A stretch of DNA of 64,000 bases. It comes from UBA11740 sp035635855 (GTDB lineage: Bacteria; Acidobacteriota; Blastocatellia; Pyrinomonadales; Pyrinomonadaceae). Position numbers and translations under genes: made by a program. How positions within the stretch are numbered: the first letter of the stretch is position 1; each line of letters begins with the position of its first letter. Shown piece after piece: positions 23,667 through 31,773 of this stretch. Location of the stretch: positions 1-64,000 of the forward strand of contig DASQAF010000023.1 of NCBI GenBank assembly GCA_035635855.1, read 5' to 3'. The notes below the pieces were generated by a model. That model was not told where the DNA came from and ran no database searches. It was given only the letters and a program-made list of their open reading frames with translations.

Positions 23667-26639
23667 ATGCGCGCAACGGCTCAACTTAACAAACCGGCGG
23701 TCGGCATTTTTTGTTTGCTTCTCTTGCTTTGCTTTGTTTGCAGGCAGGCGGTGGCTCTTGATCCCAGCCGCGATCTCTCTCAGTTCAACGCCCAGGTGTG
23801 GCTGACTGAAAACGGCCTGCCACAAAATACAATTCACTCGATCACACAAGCAAGAGACGGATATGTGTGGCTCGCTACCGAAGAAGGTCTGGCCCGCTTT
23901 GACGGAATCAAGTTCACTGTTTTCGACAAACAGAATACGCCAGAGTTGAAGAGTAACGGCATTAGGGTACTGCTCGAAGATCGGCGCGGCGCCCTCTGGA
24001 TCGGCACCACCGATGGTCTGGTGCGACTCCTGGATTCAAAGTTCACCGCGTTTACCATTCGAGACGGATTGCCGAGCAACGTCATTGATGCCTTATGCGA
24101 GGACCACGATGGCTCGCTCTTGGTGGTAACCGCTGCCGGAATCGCACGCTTCGGGGATCGCGTCTTCACCCCTTTCGCGGCCCAGAGGGAGTTTCCCAAA
24201 AATGGAATCAAGGCTTTGTTTGCAGATCGAGAAGGTGCGCTCTGGATTGGTTCGTCCGAGGGTCTGGCGCGCTACCAAAACGGAGCTGTCGTCAAATACA
24301 CGGTGCAAGATGGCCTGGCCAATAACAGCGTGGTCTCGATTGATCAGGATCTGGACGGCCGCCTGTGGGTCGGCACGAGTAGTGGCTTGAATCAGCTTGA
24401 GGGCAGACGGTTCCTTACCTATACAACGCGTGAAGGGCTGCCGAACAATCGGATCATTTCGCTGGCGGTAGACCGCGAGGGCAGCGTATGGATCGGCACC
24501 GCCGGTGGCTTGAGTCGCTTCGCAGACGGACATTTTTCCAGTTTTCGTCTCGGCGATGGACTGGCAAACGAAATCATTCTCTCGATCTTTGAAGATCGCG
24601 AAGGCAGTTTGTGGTTGGGCACTGAATCGGGCGGTCTGAATCTGTTGAAGGACAAAAAATTTACCACTTACACATCAAGGGAAGGACTGAGCAGCGATCT
24701 GGTCAAGTCGATCTACGAAGATCGTAAGGGCAACATTTGGATCGGAACGAACGGTGGCGGCTTGAGCCTCTTGAAAGATGGAAAGTTCACCACCTATACA
24801 ACAGCGGATGGCTTATCCAGCAACGTTGTCCTGGCGTTGTTCGGCGATGACGACGGAAATCTCTGGGTCGGAACTCCTGACGGATTGAATCGATTAAAAG
24901 ATGGAAAGTTCAAAACATTTACTTCGGCTGACGGACTAGCTAATGATTTCGTTCGATCAATCTACGCGGACCACAGCGGCAATCTCTGGATTGGCACGCG
25001 CGGCGGCTTAACGCGATTGAGACGCGAACGCTTCAATATTTACACGACCGCAGATGGGCTGCCTAATGACTTTGTCGGAACAATCTATGAAGACGCGCAA
25101 GGCAACATCTGGATCGGCACGCTCGGTGGGTTGAGCAAGTTTAAAGACGAAAAGTTTACTAACTACACCACCCGAGACGGGCTCTCGAGTGATGTCGTCA
25201 TTTCGCTTCACGAGGACGCCGATGGTGCGCTGTGGATTGGTACGAGCAGCGGCGGACTCAATCGGCTAAAGCAGGGCAAGTTCGCTGCTTACACGACTCG
25301 AAACGGGCTGTCCGATGATGTCGTTTATGGCATTCTCGAAGACCGCCAAAGCAGTCTCTGGTTAAGCTCCAACAAGGGTATCTTTCGCGTCAACAAAAAG
25401 GAGTTGGACGACTTTGCAAATGGGACTGTAGGCTCGATCACTCCGGTGATTTATGGAACTGCGGACGGAATGATCACGCGCGAGTGCAGTGGTGGCGGCC
25501 ATCCCGCGGGCTGGCGCAGCTCTGACGGTAAACTCTGGTTCTCGACCATCAAGGGTGTGGCGATGATCGATCCTGAGAAGATAAAGCTGAACGAGCAGCC
25601 ACCGCCGGTCGCCATCGAGCAGATCCGCGTTGATGACGAATCGATTAGCCCGGCGCAAACTATCGAGCTCGGCCCGGGCAAGAGCCGGCTCGATTTTTAT
25701 TACACAGCGCTCAGTTTCGTGGCCCCTGAAAAAGTCAGATTCAAGTACAAGCTCGAAGGATTTGATAGTGACTGGGTTGATGGCGGGACGCGCCGGATTG
25801 CTTACTATACAAATCTGCGGCCCGGTCGCTACAAGTTCCGCGTGATCGCTTCGAACAATGATGGCTTATGGAGTCCCACCGGCGCCTCCTTCGATCTTTA
25901 TCTGAAGCCACACTTCTACCAAACGTATTGGTTTTATGCTCTCTGTACTCTTATCCTGGCTGTGATCGTTTGGCAGCTTTATCGATTCCGTCTTAAGCGC
26001 GTAGAGTCGCAGTTTGCCGCCGTGCTTGCCGAGCGCAATCGCATTGCTCGTGAGATTCACGACAACCTGGCGCAGGAGATGCTGGGCATCTCGGTACAGT
26101 TGGAAGTGGTGGCCCGAACGATGCCGGCTTCCGCGGAATTGGCCAAGACCCACCTGGACCGAGTAAGAATGTTGGTGCGCCATGGGATTGCAGAAGCCCG
26201 CCGCTATGTTTGGGATCTGCGCTCGCAAGCGCTGGATAAGAACGATCTGCCGGCGGCATTGAGTGACACAGCGAGGCGTCTGACCACTGAGACCGCAGTC
26301 TCTGCCAAAGTGGAAGTCAGCGGCACATTCCGGCCCCTCAGCCCGCTGATTGAAGGCAATCTTCTGCGAATCGGACAGGAAGCCGTTAATAATGCGGTAA
26401 GACACGCGCAGGCCCGAAACATTCTTATTAATTTGAAATTTGAAGCGAGGCGCGTACAACTAAGTGTGCGAGATGATGGAGATGGTTTTGATTATCAAAT
26501 CGTACAGAATGGGGATGGAAAGCACTTTGGCCTGATCGGCATGCAGGAACGTGCAGCGCGAATTGGCGGCACACTGAAAGTAGATAGTCGTGCTGGCAAG
26601 GGTACGGAAGTGCTGGTTGATGTACCGATCAGTGGCTGA
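23667..26639 (+). CDS. Propeller-type (Reg_prop/YYY) sensor histidine kinase
   Basis: Membrane sensor kinase of 990 residues from ATG 23667 (the frame opens 50 codons earlier but a signal peptide begins just after this ATG). The periplasmic part has 13 clear Reg_prop blades with the G-x-L-W-I-G-T pattern, plus a final GKLWFSTIKGVAMID blade, consistent with two seven-bladed propellers. A Y_Y_Y domain (FYYTALSFVAPEKVRFKYKL) follows, then one membrane helix (FYALCTLILAVIVWQLYRF), the HisKA_3 helix with the phospho-acceptor His in REIHDNLAQEMLG and the HATPase domain (DDGDGFD, HFGLIGMQERA). Related sensors in Bacteroidetes and Acidobacteria detect glycans. Its place beside the glycoside hydrolases supports that; the NarL regulator gene downstream is the expected partner. 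Confidence 0.93.
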   Translation: MRATAQLNKPAVGIFCLLLLLCFVCRQAVALDPSRDLSQFNAQVWLTENGLPQNTIHSITQARDGYVWLATEEGLARFDGIKFTVFDKQNTPELKSNGIRVLLEDRRGALWIGTTDGLVRLLDSKFTAFTIRDGLPSNVIDALCEDHDGSLLVVTAAGIARFGDRVFTPFAAQREFPKNGIKALFADREGALWIGSSEGLARYQNGAVVKYTVQDGLANNSVVSIDQDLDGRLWVGTSSGLNQLEGRRFLTYTTREGLPNNRIISLAVDREGSVWIGTAGGLSRFADGHFSSFRLGDGLANEIILSIFEDREGSLWLGTESGGLNLLKDKKFTTYTSREGLSSDLVKSIYEDRKGNIWIGTNGGGLSLLKDGKFTTYTTADGLSSNVVLALFGDDDGNLWVGTPDGLNRLKDGKFKTFTSADGLANDFVRSIYADHSGNLWIGTRGGLTRLRRERFNIYTTADGLPNDFVGTIYEDAQGNIWIGTLGGLSKFKDEKFTNYTTRDGLSSDVVISLHEDADGALWIGTSSGGLNRLKQGKFAAYTTRNGLSDDVVYGILEDRQSSLWLSSNKGIFRVNKKELDDFANGTVGSITPVIYGTADGMITRECSGGGHPAGWRSSDGKLWFSTIKGVAMIDPEKIKLNEQPPPVAIEQIRVDDESISPAQTIELGPGKSRLDFYYTALSFVAPEKVRFKYKLEGFDSDWVDGGTRRIAYYTNLRPGRYKFRVIASNNDGLWSPTGASFDLYLKPHFYQTYWFYALCTLILAVIVWQLYRFRLKRVESQFAAVLAERNRIAREIHDNLAQEMLGISVQLEVVARTMPASAELAKTHLDRVRMLVRHGIAEARRYVWDLRSQALDKNDLPAALSDTARRLTTETAVSAKVEVSGTFRPLSPLIEGNLLRIGQEAVNNAVRHAQARNILINLKFEARRVQLSVRDDGDGFDYQIVQNGDGKHFGLIGMQERAARIGGTLKVDSRAGKGTEVLVDVPISG

Positions 26640-26708
26640 GTCAAACACAGGGAAGGGAAAAGTCAATTTCACGAAGCTCTGAACAGCTCAGTGGTCGCTA
26701 GTCAGTTG

Positions 26709-26892
26709 GTCTTCCCTTTCTCCTTCTCCTCTGGGAGAAGGGCTGGGGATGAGGGTTTGCTAGAGGGAATCAATTTTCTGATTTGTGCTTCGTGCTTGGC
26801 GAGTGGCATTCAAAGACAAAAACTATCGATCGGGTGGACTTGGCGGTAAGCCCTCACCCCAACCCTCTCCCAAAAGGGAGAGGGAGTTAAAG
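26709..26892. repeat. Family G repeat with CCCTCACCCCAACCCTCTCC arm, copy 1
   Basis: Outer imperfect inverted repeat: CCTTCTCCTCTGGGAGAAGG-GGGGATGAGGG on the left and CCCTCACCCCAACCCTCTCC onwards on the right. The 26 bases at 26797-26822, starting TGGCGAGTGGCATTCAAAGA, recur exactly in reverse at 45893-45918. It fills most of the gap between the sensor kinase and its response regulator. Confidence 0.75.
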
Positions 26893-26927
26893 CAACAACG
26901 ACAAAACTGAAGTTTGACGAACCTGAG

Positions 26928-27557
26928 ATGAGTGACAACCCGATCAGAATCATGGTGATTGACGATCAGGCGGTCGTGCGTCAGGGCTTCGTCGCTCTCA
27001 TCAACACCGTCTCAGATATGATCGTAGTTGCCGAGGGCACGAACGGTCAGCAGGCGATCGAACTCTATCGGCAACATCGGCCTGACGTTACTTTGATGGA
27101 CTTACGGATGCCGCAAATGGGCGGAGTTGAAGCGATCGTCGCCATTCGAAAAGAATTCCGGGACGCACGTCTGATCATACTCACTACCTACGACGGCGAC
27201 GAAGATATCTATCGTTCATTGCAAGCCGGAGCTCAGGGTTATTTGCTGAAGGACATGTTCTTTGAAGAGTTGGAAGATGCAATTCGGAAAGTCCATGCCG
27301 GGTCGCGGCGAATTCCCGCTCAGGTGGCAGAGCGGCTGGCAGAGAGAATGGGCAGCACTGATCTCACCGGGCGAGAGATCGAAGTGCTTGAACAGATCGT
27401 GGCCGGCAATAGCAATAAGGCAATCGCTCACCGACTGAATATCAGTGAAGCAACCGTTAAGAGCCACATCAATAGTATTCTCAGCAAGCTGGGAGTGAGC
27501 GATCGGACCCAAGCTGCTACTACCGCCTTACAGCGCGGCCTGGTGCACCTGCGATAG
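26928..27557 (+). CDS. NarL/FixJ-family response regulator
   Basis: Response regulator of 209 residues: receiver domain (about 1-120) with acidic pocket DDQ, phospho-acceptor Asp in VTLMDLRMPQMGG and Lys in LLKD, then a LuxR-type helix-turn-helix (about 145-205; LTGREIEVLEQIVAGNSNKAIAHRLNISEATVKSHI). The ATG at 26928 lies after a long repeat; no strong ribosome site is visible. It is the expected partner of the propeller kinase gene 290 bases upstream, which has the HisKA_3 type that pairs with NarL regulators, and it may control the nearby glycoside hydrolase genes. Confidence 0.93.
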   Translation: MSDNPIRIMVIDDQAVVRQGFVALINTVSDMIVVAEGTNGQQAIELYRQHRPDVTLMDLRMPQMGGVEAIVAIRKEFRDARLIILTTYDGDEDIYRSLQAGAQGYLLKDMFFEELEDAIRKVHAGSRRIPAQVAERLAERMGSTDLTGREIEVLEQIVAGNSNKAIAHRLNISEATVKSHINSILSKLGVSDRTQAATTALQRGLVHLR

Positions 27558-28082
27558 CGGGCTACGAAGAACTATTGAGCATCGGTCGGGATCGGTGAAA
27601 CCATCCACGAAATCACACGAAAATAAAACCACTCGAAATCATCTTGGTGGTTCGTGCGGGTTCGTGCATCGTATTAGTTCTTCGGCGGCCTGCCAGGCTC
27701 ACAGTGCCCGCCCTCAAAAAACTAGCCAAAGATGAACCACGATGATGTAAATCCGCGGCCGCGGCTTATCATCTCCACCTAAAGTTGTAGACGAAGACCC
27801 ATCAACGGGCGCATGACACAGAGGAAGCGTCGTGCTACTTTCCCTTTCGTAATAACCATTTTCCCGGTCTCGGGTTCGTTGAGTCAGAGGTGTATTTCCT
27901 ACCTTAACTTTGTTGCACACTTAGCGACCTCTGATTTCATGTAATCGAGCCCGCGACCGGGCCCTAAGTCGAGCAAGCACGGATGGCCCTGCAGTAACTT
28001 TAGTCTTCATTCGGTGTGTTTTTGTTCAGGCTCTAACTAACTCAATCCGGAATGAGTTCGAAGGAACTCGAAAGCAGGTGCT
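27558..28082. other. Intergenic stretch with one repeat and no gene
   Basis: About 525 bases. A family B hairpin lies at 27598-27672 (ATCCACGAAATCACACGAA paired with a diverged TTCGTGCGGGTTCGTGCAT). Beyond it I see no convincing open reading frame, tRNA or riboswitch. The last part should hold the promoter of the barrel gene that begins at 28083, but no clear boxes stand out. Confidence 0.5.
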
Positions 28083-29174
28083 ATGTTCGAGCCACTTAAG
28101 CATTCTTACGGAACCCTTTTGGTCATGCCTTTGCTGGTTCTGACCGGCTTCCTTTGGGCCAGCCCACACGCGTGGGCCCAGGGTTGAATTGCCGCACGTC
28201 AGAGCGCGCCCGTGATTGGCGTGCAATGCTCAGGCAGTGAAGGTTCTGGTTCGCACGATTCGGGTTTCCTCGATACCGGGCGATGGCAAATCTCGTTTGG
28301 ATTGCGCAAGCAACGTTCCCATCGGCACTTTGTCGGGACTGAGGAACAGAAGCAACGGGCCATTGCCGGGACCGAAGTTGTTAATGACATTTATCTGTTT
28401 GATGTAGCGTTAACCTACGCGGTCAGCAGGCGCTTCAATCTCACAGTGGCCGCGCCTTTCCAGCATGCGACCAGGCAGCGCGGTACTTCCACCCAAATCT
28501 TTCATAGTTCGGGGATTGGTGACATTAGCGTGATGGGCAGGTTCTGGCTGCTCAAACCGCCCAGCGAGTCCGGTCAGAACATTTCTTTCGGCATCGGCTT
28601 GAAACTGCCGACGGGAAAACCCGGCCTGACGGATACAACGACGCTCGCCGATGGCACACGGGTGACGTCGGTGGTAGATCAGTCAATCCAACTGGGCGAC
28701 GGCGGCTGGGGTATTCCTCTCGACGTGCAGGCATACAAGCGGATTAAGAAGACGACGATCTATGCTTCCGGATCGTACCTGCTCAACCCGCGCGATACGA
28801 ACGGAGTCAAGACAGGAAGATCCCGTCCATCTGAAGCGATAATGTCGGTGTCAGATCAGTATCTCGCTCGGGTCGGCATTGCGCGGCCGGTCCCGCACAC
28901 CCGCCGCTTCGCCTTTACTGTCGGTTGGCGCATTGAGGGCGTTCCGGTTCGCGATTTGATCGGCAAGAGCAATGGCTTCCGGCGGCCAGGTTACGCGATG
29001 TCTATCGAGTCTGGAGCGCAATACTTCCGAGGTAGAGATACCTGGTCGTTGTCGGTGCCGGTAGCCGTGCGGCGAAATCGAAAAAGAAGCGTCTCGGATA
29101 TTCTGGTGGGTGGCACGGGCGATGCCGCTTTCGCGGATTACTTCATCACGCTTGGTTATTCGCATCGTTTCTAG
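28083..29174 (+). pseudogene. Outer-membrane beta-barrel protein with in-frame TGA after signal peptide
   Basis: ATG at 28083 begins MFEPLKHSYG and a full signal peptide (LLVMPLLVLTGFLWASPHAWAQG), then a TGA stop at 28185-28187. The same frame continues without interruption to 29174 and encodes about 328 residues with alternating beta-strand pattern, ISFGLRKQ, YLFDVALTYAVSRRFNLTVAAPFQ, ISFGIGLKLPTGKPG and a terminal YSHRF, as in outer-membrane barrel proteins. A GTG at 28212 could start a version without export signal. The TGA replaces what is probably a Cys or Trp codon. The explanations are a recent nonsense mutation, a sequencing error or, less likely, recoding. A TlpA-like thioredoxin gene follows 12 bases later. 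Confidence 0.75.
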
Positions 29175-29186
29175 CCGGCTAAGGAA

Positions 29187-29717
29187 ATGAAGCGCAGACA
29201 AACCATCCTGAGATTCGGCATCGCGCTGGCCACCATAGCTCTCTGTAACTTTGGTCTGAATGTGGGTGCTCAGAAATCAGAAAGCTCCAAAGAGAAGACA
29301 AAGCTACTCGCTATAGGCGCAACGGCCCCCGACTGGGAACTGAGCGATGCGGATGGTAAATTGCAGGCGCTGGCCCAATATCGCGGCAAAATCGTGGTCC
29401 TGGACTTCTGGGCGACCTGGTGCGCTTCATGCACCGAGGTAATGCCGCAAATGCAGACGTTGCATGAGAAGTACAAAGACCGAGGGGTCGCCGTTTTCGG
29501 AGTGAGCTCCTGGGAGAAGAACGATCCGGGAGTTTTGATGAAAAAAAAGCACTACACCTACGGGTTGCTGCTAAGGGGCGACGACATTGCCGATCGGTAC
29601 GGAGTCAACACATTGCCGGCCGTCTACATCATTGGGGCTGACGGCCGAGTCGTCTATAGGCACCAGGGCGTCGCCAGGGATTTCGGAAGCATAATCAAAA
29701 AGCAGTTGGGCGACTAA
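29187..29717 (+). CDS. TlpA-family thiol:disulfide oxidoreductase, exported
   Basis: Periplasmic thioredoxin-fold protein of 176 residues. A signal peptide (MKRRQTILRFGIALATIALCNFGLNVGAQ) is followed by the TlpA/ResA core: IGATAPDWELSDADGK, VVLDFWATWCASCTEVMPQMQ with the redox Cys-Ala-Ser-Cys, and cis-proline loop VNTLPAVYIIGADGRV. It probably reduces or isomerises disulfides in envelope proteins. It begins 12 bases after the barrel gene and is likely co-transcribed with it, so it may service that protein or a metal or electron-transfer partner; this is inferred. Confidence 0.9.
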   Translation: MKRRQTILRFGIALATIALCNFGLNVGAQKSESSKEKTKLLAIGATAPDWELSDADGKLQALAQYRGKIVVLDFWATWCASCTEVMPQMQTLHEKYKDRGVAVFGVSSWEKNDPGVLMKKKHYTYGLLLRGDDIADRYGVNTLPAVYIIGADGRVVYRHQGVARDFGSIIKKQLGD

Positions 29718-29879
29718 ACCAGCCAGACGATGTGACCGAATCCCAGGCCCGCTCGATGTGACTGGAGCAACGCCCTGCTATTCGGCTAAGACCGCAGAAT
29801 CAACCGATCCCTTAACGCTCTCCTCTTTCACGCCTTTTCCAACCGAAATGATCATCAGGCGAACCATGAAATTCTATTC

Positions 29880-29908
29880 TTGACTGAGCGTTCCAAAAAG
29901 AGTATAAA
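29880..29908 (+). promoter_or_regulatory. Sigma-70 promoter of the TetR gene
   Basis: TTGACT at 29880-29885 and TATAAA at 29903-29908 are separated by exactly 17 bases, close to the sigma-70 consensus. The ATG of the TetR gene is at 29927, so the leader would be only about ten to fifteen bases. Autorepression by the TetR protein is possible, but no palindrome was recognised here. Confidence 0.75.
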
Positions 29909-29926
29909 TGTTACAGAGAAAAAGAG

Positions 29927-30508
29927 ATGGCGCGGCACAGAGAGTTCGATCGGGATGAGGCCCTCCATAAGGCAATGGAGGTATTTTGGTCGCGTGGCTA
30001 TTCGGCGGCGTCAATCCAGGATTTAGTCAGGCATATGGGAATCAATCGCCAGAGTCTGTATGACACCTTCGGCGATAAGCACGCGCTTTATCTATTGGCC
30101 CTCGACCGCTACCGCGAAGTAGAAGGTCGCAGAATGTTTGAGTTGCTGGAGCGGCCGGGCCCGGTGAAAAAAAGTCTACGCCAATTGTTCGAAGGCACGG
30201 TTGAGAAAGCGCTCTGCGACGAGCAGCGTCGCGGCTGCTTCATGGGTAACGCAATGTCAGAGTTAGCCGGCCGCTGCAAAGAGACGGCGGCCAAAACGTG
30301 CACCAATATGGCGGTGGCAGAGGAGGCTTTTTATCGCGCGCTGCTGCGTGGAAAGAAGGAGGGGGAACTCAAAAGAGTTAGCGATCCTCGCGCCGTGGCG
30401 CGGTTTCTCTACAGCAGTCTCCAGGGTCTGGTGCTGATGGCTAAGGCCACACAGGATCGCAAGACGCTGAAAGATGTTGTAAAGGTCACGTTGTGGGTGC
30501 TCGAGTAA
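29927..30508 (+). CDS. TetR/AcrR-family transcriptional regulator
   Basis: One-component regulator of 193 residues. The N-terminal helix-turn-helix (about residues 8-55: FDRDEALHKAMEVFWSRGYS, ASIQDLVRHMGINRQSLYDTF) is typical, and the all-helical C-terminal domain with CFMGNAMSEL resembles the TetR_C_13 group. The ATG at 29927 follows AAAGAG and a strong sigma-70 promoter. The gene overlaps an upstream extension of the protease frame that follows. The ligand and targets are not visible. Confidence 0.9.
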   Translation: MARHREFDRDEALHKAMEVFWSRGYSAASIQDLVRHMGINRQSLYDTFGDKHALYLLALDRYREVEGRRMFELLERPGPVKKSLRQLFEGTVEKALCDEQRRGCFMGNAMSELAGRCKETAAKTCTNMAVAEEAFYRALLRGKKEGELKRVSDPRAVARFLYSSLQGLVLMAKATQDRKTLKDVVKVTLWVLE

Positions 30509-30579
30509 AGTTTTTGGGCTGGTCTGAAATAAATGTTCCAGAATGCGTTAACTGTAACGTGCAAGGTTGGGGAAACAAT

Positions 30580-31638
30580 ATGCGACCTGAAATCGAATTT
30601 CTGATTAATGAATCATCTGATCCAGAGCACGAGAGCGCCGACCGTTTGACGCATGCGGAGCCGGATGATGAAATCATGGATGCGTATTCCCGCGCGGTGA
30701 TCACCGCAGCGGAAAAGGTCAGCCCATCGGTTGTCTACATCGAAGTCCATCAACCACACAGAAGTCGAAGGGGAAATGCTCCGGGGATGCCCGACGAAGC
30801 CCGGGGCAGCGGCTCGGGTTTCATCTTTACTCCGGACGGTTTCATTCTGACGAATAGCCACGTGGTGCATGGGGCCGGGAGAATTGAAGTGACTGTCTCT
30901 GATGGGCACAAACACCAGGCGGATTTGATCGGAGACGACATGGACACCGATTTGGCGGTAATCAGAATCAATGCGCCCAATTTGGTCCCGGCCTATTTGG
31001 GCGAAGCACAAAAGATTCGGGTCGGACAATTGGTGGTGGCCATCGGCAATCCGTTTGGCTTCCAGTACAGCGTCACTGCCGGAGTCATAAGCGCGCTTGG
31101 CCGATCGCTGCGCGCTCAGTCCGGCCGGTTGATGGACGATGTGATTCAAACGGACGCGGCGCTCAATCCCGGCAATTCGGGTGGACCACTGGTTAACTCT
31201 CGCGGAGAAGTCATTGGCGTCAACACAGCGATGATTCTGCCCGCTCAGGGAATCTCGTTTGCTACTTCGATTGATACAGCCAAGTTCGTCGCCAGCCGCC
31301 TGATTCGCGACGGCAAGGTGAGTCGGAGCTATATTGGCCTGGCCGGGCAGAACGTTCCGCTTCCGCGTCGAATCGTGCGCTATTACAACCTCGCGGTTGA
31401 AAGCGGAATCCTGGTCGTCTCCTTTGAAAGTAACAGCCCGGCCAGAAATGCCGGGGTGCGCGAGGGCGATATTATTGTGGGCTTTGACGATCACTCGACT
31501 GCCGGCATTGATGATCTTCATAAGCTACTTTCGGAGGATCGCATCGGACACAAATCGTCCGTCGTCGTCATCAGAGGCACGGAGAAAATGAGCTTCGAGG
31601 TGGTTCCTGAGGAGTCCCAGCGCGAAAGAAACAAGTAG
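30580..31638 (+). CDS. HtrA/DegP-type serine protease without export signal
   Basis: S1C trypsin-like protease with one PDZ domain, 352 residues. The ATG at 30580 is supported by GGGGA seven bases upstream; a GTG at 30493 would overlap the TetR gene. The triad is complete: His94 in LTNSHVV, Asp124 in DTDLAV and Ser200 in NPGNSGGPL. The PDZ domain lies at about 255-345 (YIGLAGQNVP to SSVVVIRGTEKMSFEV). The N-terminus is acidic and hydrophilic, with no signal peptide or membrane anchor, so unlike most HtrA proteins this one is predicted cytoplasmic. It is followed 105-135 bases later by the sigma-factor gene. Protein quality control or regulated proteolysis is likely. Confidence 0.9.
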   Translation: MRPEIEFLINESSDPEHESADRLTHAEPDDEIMDAYSRAVITAAEKVSPSVVYIEVHQPHRSRRGNAPGMPDEARGSGSGFIFTPDGFILTNSHVVHGAGRIEVTVSDGHKHQADLIGDDMDTDLAVIRINAPNLVPAYLGEAQKIRVGQLVVAIGNPFGFQYSVTAGVISALGRSLRAQSGRLMDDVIQTDAALNPGNSGGPLVNSRGEVIGVNTAMILPAQGISFATSIDTAKFVASRLIRDGKVSRSYIGLAGQNVPLPRRIVRYYNLAVESGILVVSFESNSPARNAGVREGDIIVGFDDHSTAGIDDLHKLLSEDRIGHKSSVVVIRGTEKMSFEVVPEESQRERNK

Positions 31639-31773
31639 AATGTGAGACTTATGGGAAAAGTTGAAACAAAAGGGACGATAGTAGCGTCTTAAATGAGTTT
31701 GCGTTACAACAAATTAGAAGTTGAGTGAAAGCGAGGTTGCTAATTGATAAGACTTGAGAGGGAACAAGGTGAA

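Noticed and set aside
28185..28240. Selenocysteine insertion at the in-frame TGA as the default interpretation
   Set aside because: The bases after the TGA show only a weak GCACG/CGTGC stem with a large loop, and no selenocysteine genes are in the window; kept only as a low-probability alternative.
30613..31521. 302-codon minus-strand open frame opposite the HtrA-type protease
   Set aside because: It mirrors the codon pattern of the protease gene, which carries the full catalytic triad and PDZ domain.
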